From assembly GCF_004010955.1 (NCBI RefSeq), contig NZ_CP025227.1, forward strand, positions 2,232,001 to 2,296,000: a DNA stretch of 64,000 bases. Reading direction: 5' to 3'. Each line of letters begins with the position of its first letter. The stretch's first letter is position 1. The stretch comes from Actinomyces wuliandei (GTDB taxonomy: Bacteria > Actinomycetota > Actinomycetes > Actinomycetales > Actinomycetaceae). Below the pieces are notes generated by a model. It ran no database searches. It was not told the origin of the DNA and was given only the letters and a program-made list of their open reading frames with translations. Of the stretch, positions 60,838 through 64,000 are shown piece by piece. Made by a program: the position numbers and the translations under genes.

Positions 60838-62310
60838 CTACGGCGTCTGGGAGGAGGCCACCAGGGCGGCAGCGCGCTCGTAGGCGGCACGCACCTCCGG
60901 CTGCGGCTCGGCCTCCAGGTGCTCAACCGGGCCGAGCTCCCAGGCGGGTGGCTCCTCGCCCCCGTCCAGGACCCAGGCGGCCTGCCGGGCGGCACCGTCG
61001 GCCACGTACTCCCCAGGCTCAGGCACGTCCACGGGCACGCCCAGGACAGCGGGCGCGAGCCTGCGGGCGCACTCCCACCTCACGCCACCGCCCACCAGTG
61101 TCACCGAGCCGACCTCGACCCCCAGCGAACGCACGGCGTCGACACCGCCCCTCAGGAGGCACAGGAGCCCCTCCACGGCAGCGCGGGCGTAGTTGCCCGG
61201 GGTGAGAGAGGCCAGCGTCATCCCGGTGAGCACCCCGGTGGCACGAGGCAGGTTCGGGGTGCGCTCCCCCTCCAGGTAAGGCACGTGCACCAGGCCGCCC
61301 GCCCCGGCAGGCGCGGCCAGGGCCAGGGCGTCGAACTCCTCGTAGCCCACTCCCAGCACCGTCCTGGCCGCATCCAGCACCCGGGCCCCGTTAAGGGTGC
61401 AGGCCAGTGGCAGGAAGCCTCCGGTGGCGTCGGCGAAGCCGGTGACCAGGCCGGAGGCGTCGTGGGTGGCCACGGCCGAGACCGCGGCGACCACGCCGCT
61501 GGTGCCCAGGGACACGCTGGTCTGCCCGGTCCGCAGGCCCAGGCCCAGGGCGGCCCCGGCGTTGTCCCCGCACCCGGGTCCCAGGACCAGGTGGGACAGG
61601 TCCCGCCCGGCGACATCACTGCCCCCACGGCCAGCAGCCTCCCCGGGGCCTGCCACGCGCGGCAGGACGATGCCGTCCACCTCCTCCTCACGGCGCCGCA
61701 GCGCCAGGGCCAGCAGGTCACGCCGGTAGACGTTGGCCTCAGCGTCAAAGTAGCCGGTACCTGAGGCGTCGGACCTGTCGGTGACCAGGTCCGTCAGGGA
61801 GCGCGACCCTGACAGTCTCCATGTCAGCCAGTCGTGGGGCAGGCACACCGCAGCCACGCGGGCGGCAGCCTGCGGCTCGTGGTCGGCCAGCCAGCGCAGC
61901 TTGGTGACGGTCAGGGACGCCACCGGGACGCTGCCCACGGCATCAGCCCAGGCGGCTCGTCCGGCGGCAGCGTCGCCGTCCCCGAGGTCGGTGATGAGGT
62001 CCTTGGCCGCCTGCGCCGAGCGGGTGTCGTTCCACAGCAGGGCGGGGCGGATCACCTCGCCGTGGGCGTCAAGGACCACCATGCCGTGCTGCTGGCCGCC
62101 CACACTGAGCGCGGCGACGTCACCCAGGCCGCCCACGCCGTCGGGTCCGTCAATGACCTGCTCCAGAGCGGACCACCAGTAGTCCGGGTGGACCTCGGTG
62201 CCATCAGGGTGAGAGGCCTTCGCCTGGCGGACCAGGGCGCCGGTGGCGGCGTCGCGGACGACGATCTTGCAGGACTGGGTGGAGGAGTCGATTCCGGCTA
62301 CGAGTGTCAT
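60838..62310 (-). CDS. xylB: Xylulokinase
   Basis: FGGY kinase of 490 residues, phosphorylating D-xylulose. N-terminal [15 protein letters not shown], the xylulokinase-type [11 protein letters not shown] (substrate) and LLWNDTRSA, catalytic region Asp in [22 protein letters not shown] and a C-terminal [14 protein letters not shown]. The ATG at 62310 with GAAGGGG upstream is clear; the open frame continues upstream only as an artefact. It follows xylA by 130 bases, the usual order in actinobacteria. Confidence 0.95.
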   Translation of the reverse strand: MTLVAGIDSSTQSCKIVVRDAATGALVRQAKASHPDGTEVHPDYWWSALEQVIDGPDGVGGLGDVAALSVGGQQHGMVVLDAHGEVIRPALLWNDTRSAQAAKDLITDLGDGDAAAGRAAWADAVGSVPVASLTVTKLRWLADHEPQAAARVAAVCLPHDWLTWRLSGSRSLTDLVTDRSDASGTGYFDAEANVYRRDLLALALRRREEEVDGIVLPRVAGPGEAAGRGGSDVAGRDLSHLVLGPGCGDNAGAALGLGLRTGQTSVSLGTSGVVAAVSAVATHDASGLVTGFADATGGFLPLACTLNGARVLDAARTVLGVGYEEFDALALAAPAGAGGLVHVPYLEGERTPNLPRATGVLTGMTLASLTPGNYARAAVEGLLCLLRGGVDAVRSLGVEVGSVTLVGGGVRWECARRLAPAVLGVPVDVPEPGEYVADGAARQAAWVLDGGEEPPAWELGPVEHLEAEPQPEVRAAYERAAALVASSQTP

Positions 62311-62440
62311 AAGTACCCCTTCCCGGGTGCCCCCGAGCGCGCCCAGCGCGCCCAGGTGAGGGTTGTCTGTCCGGTCTGTTCGCAGTCTGTCTGGCGTATC
62401 GGGCCTGCCCCGGTCCGGTGCGGGGACGCGGCGGGCCGCG

Positions 62441-63622
62441 TCACCCGACAAGGTGACGCATGGCGTGGTGGTAGAGCTCGACGAAGTGGTACTCGCGCGC
62501 ACCAGCAGCCGTGGCGTCAAAGTCCTCGTAGGCGCTGGTGTCAGCCAGGAGGTCCGCGACGGACTCCCCGGGGGCGAGCGTGGGCTGGGCCAACTCAGGC
62601 ACGGAGGCCTTGTCCATGAGCTCGGCGGTAGCGGGGTCGGCACGGAAGGCGCGCGCCTTGTCCGCAAGCATGAGGTACATCTCCATGTTGGCCGCCGCCG
62701 AGGCCCACACCCCCTCCAGGCCCTCGGTGCGTGAGGGCTTGTAGTCGAAGTGGCGCGGCCCCTCGTAGCGGGGTCCTCCGCCGGGGAAGCCGTTCTCCAG
62801 GAGGTCCACGGTGAAGAAGGCGCTGGCCAGGTCGCCGTGGCCGAAGACCTTGTCCTGGTCGTACTTGATGCCGGACTGGCCGTTGAGGTCGATGTGGAAG
62901 AGCTTGCCCGCCACCAGGGCCTGGGCGATGCCGTGGGTGTAGTTGAGGCCTGCCATCTGCTCGTGGCCCACCTCCGGGTTGAGGCCGACGACCTCGCCGT
63001 TGTCCAGCTCGGCGATGAGTGCCAGGGCGTGGCCCACGGTGGGCAGGAGGATGTCCCCGCGCGGCTCGTTGGGCTTGGGCTCCAGGCCGATGCGCAGGTC
63101 GTAGCCCTGGGACCTGATGTAGCCGGCCACCGTGTCCAGCCCCTCCTTGTAGCGGTCGAAGGCGGCGCCCAGGTCCTTGGAGGAGTCGTACTCCGCGCCC
63201 TCGCGCCCGCCCCACATGACGAAGGTGGTCGCACCCAGCTGCGCGGCCAGGTCCACGTTGCGCAGCAGCTTGCGCAGGCCGAAGCGGCGCACGCCCCGGT
63301 CGTTGCTGGTCAGCGCCCCGTCCTTGAACACGGGGTGGGTGAAGGTGTTGGTGGTGACCATCTCGATGACCAGGCCGGCCTGGTCGGCGACCTTCCTCAC
63401 GCGCTCGACCCGCTGCTCGCGCTCGGTGTCAGAGGCGTCGAAGTCGAAGACGTCGTTGTCGTGGAAGGTGATGCCCCAGGCCCCCAGCTCGGCGAGCCGG
63501 GCGGTGTACTCCCAGGGGTCCAGCACCGGGCGGGTCCCGGTGCCGAAGGGGTCGACGGCGTTCCAGCCGACCGTCCACAGGCCGAACGAGAACCTGTCCT
63601 CCTTGGTGGGTGTACGGACCAT
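62441..63622 (-). CDS. xylA: Xylose isomerase
   Basis: 393 residues, class I actinobacterial type. Catalytic His in [10 protein letters not shown], and metal ligands in [13 protein letters not shown] (Glu and Lys), [13 protein letters not shown] (Glu, His), HIDLNGQSG (Asp) and the C-terminal HFDYKPSRT (Asp). Converts D-xylose to D-xylulose for XylB. ATG at 63622 with AAGGAGGAG upstream. Divergent from the ROK regulator, with a shared operator region. Confidence 0.97.
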   Translation of the reverse strand: MVRTPTKEDRFSFGLWTVGWNAVDPFGTGTRPVLDPWEYTARLAELGAWGITFHDNDVFDFDASDTEREQRVERVRKVADQAGLVIEMVTTNTFTHPVFKDGALTSNDRGVRRFGLRKLLRNVDLAAQLGATTFVMWGGREGAEYDSSKDLGAAFDRYKEGLDTVAGYIRSQGYDLRIGLEPKPNEPRGDILLPTVGHALALIAELDNGEVVGLNPEVGHEQMAGLNYTHGIAQALVAGKLFHIDLNGQSGIKYDQDKVFGHGDLASAFFTVDLLENGFPGGGPRYEGPRHFDYKPSRTEGLEGVWASAAANMEMYLMLADKARAFRADPATAELMDKASVPELAQPTLAPGESVADLLADTSAYEDFDATAAGAREYHFVELYHHAMRHLVG

Positions 63623-63830
63623 GGTCTCCTCCTTGAGACGACGTGTAACTGGGTGAGACGGCAAAGATGAGACGGTGCTGACGGTGGAGCCTGACTGTGC
63701 GTCCGACGACCGGACCGGGACAGCGGGAACGGGCAGTCGGACCGGGTGTGGCACCGGTCCCAGCGGCCCGGCAGGCGTCGCAGGCTCCGGAACGGGCCGC
63801 CTGGAGCCTCCCGGCGGCAGGCGCCGCCAT

Positions 63831-63850
63831 TTGTTTGTTGGAACAACTAT
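63831..63850. promoter_or_regulatory. Candidate XylR operator in the xylA-xylR gap
   Basis: TTTGTTTGTTGGAACAACTA contains the dyad TTGTT-GG-AACAA (63835-63846), the only AT-rich stretch between the divergent xylA and ROK regulator genes. ROK-type XylR proteins bind TTTGTT/AACAAA-like dyads at such positions. Confidence 0.5.
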
Positions 63851-63877
63851 GGCATGGCGGTGAGGTAGGGTCAAGGG

Positions 63878-64000
63878 GTGAGCCACAAACCTCGCCGCCC
63901 GGGAGGGCGCACGGCGGCCCGCCCCGTCTCGTCAGCCTCCTCCTCGCTGCCCTCCAGACGACGGCCCGCCTCCTCCGTGAGCCAGTCCTCGCTGCGTGAC
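63878..64000 (+). CDS. ROK-family regulator, XylR-like (partial, cut by window end)
   Basis: Forty-one codons from a GTG start ([15 protein letters not shown]) with GAGGTAGGG upstream run to the window edge. The last residues, SVSQSSLRD, match the beginning of the helix-turn-helix of ROK-type xylose repressors (SSQSSLREANR pattern). The position divergent from xylA supports XylR. Only the N-terminus is visible, so the call rests on a short match and context. Confidence 0.65.
   Translation, partial: MSHKPRRPGGRTAARPVSSASSSLPSRRRPASSVSQSSLRD

Noticed and set aside
60838..63234. 798-codon frame that would fuse xylB to upstream sequence
   Set aside because: The upstream part is a shadow of xylA in another frame, and a clear ATG with ribosome site at 62310 starts xylB.

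Overview
The window looks like chromosome from a high-GC Gram-positive bacterium, most likely an Actinomyces-type member of the Actinomycetaceae. The evidence is very high GC with G/C in nearly every third codon position, the tRNA-Trp/secE/nusG/rplK/rplA ... rplJ/rplL ... rpoB/rpoC block, a 32-residue bS22 (AURKAIP1/COX24-type) gene, a BldC-like regulator, frequent GTG and one TTG start, and twin-arginine-like lipoprotein signals. The genus is inferred; no rRNA gene is present.

Positions 1-15.7 kb hold the transcription/translation core on the minus strand. Three plus-strand genes (orphan prepilin peptidase, small membrane protein, alpha/beta hydrolase) and an 18-bp repeat array sit between rplA and rplJ. 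Positions 15.7-29.3 kb are mixed: a class I aminotransferase; a compact toxin-immunity cassette (GAD-like/DUF1851 immunity protein followed by an Ntox15-type nuclease toxin with a long proline-rich tail) plus a decayed second immunity-gene copy; an AGCS symporter; an APH-like kinase; an adenosine deaminase; murB overlapping bS22; a BldC-like protein; and a trkH/trkA potassium-uptake pair split by a decayed IS110 element.

Positions 29.3-53.6 kb are a large carbohydrate locus read almost entirely on the minus strand. Unit one has an SDR, an Rbs-type ABC importer, a second SDR, a SorC regulator, an AraD-type epimerase/aldolase and DhaK with a DhaL-DhaM fusion. A second DhaL-DhaM fusion and an aldose epimerase lie beside it. 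Unit two has a DUF2291 protein, a second Rbs-type importer, an FGGY kinase, a TIM-barrel isomerase-like protein that looks broken, and a two-subunit transketolase. Its content resembles the non-oxidative D-apiose pathway (isomerase, kinase, split transketolase, importer). Three very similar 16-bp palindromes (YATTC-N6-GAATG) lie upstream of the first genes of these units and suggest one shared regulator. A ribokinase closes the region.

Positions 54.3-64 kb are a xylo-oligosaccharide locus: a cytoplasmic GH120 beta-xylosidase with its ABC importer (binding protein, two permeases), a divergent LacI regulator with a perfect 12-bp palindrome, xylB, xylA, and the start of a divergent ROK-type XylR cut by the window edge. 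No rRNA, CRISPR array, prophage or intact transposon was seen.
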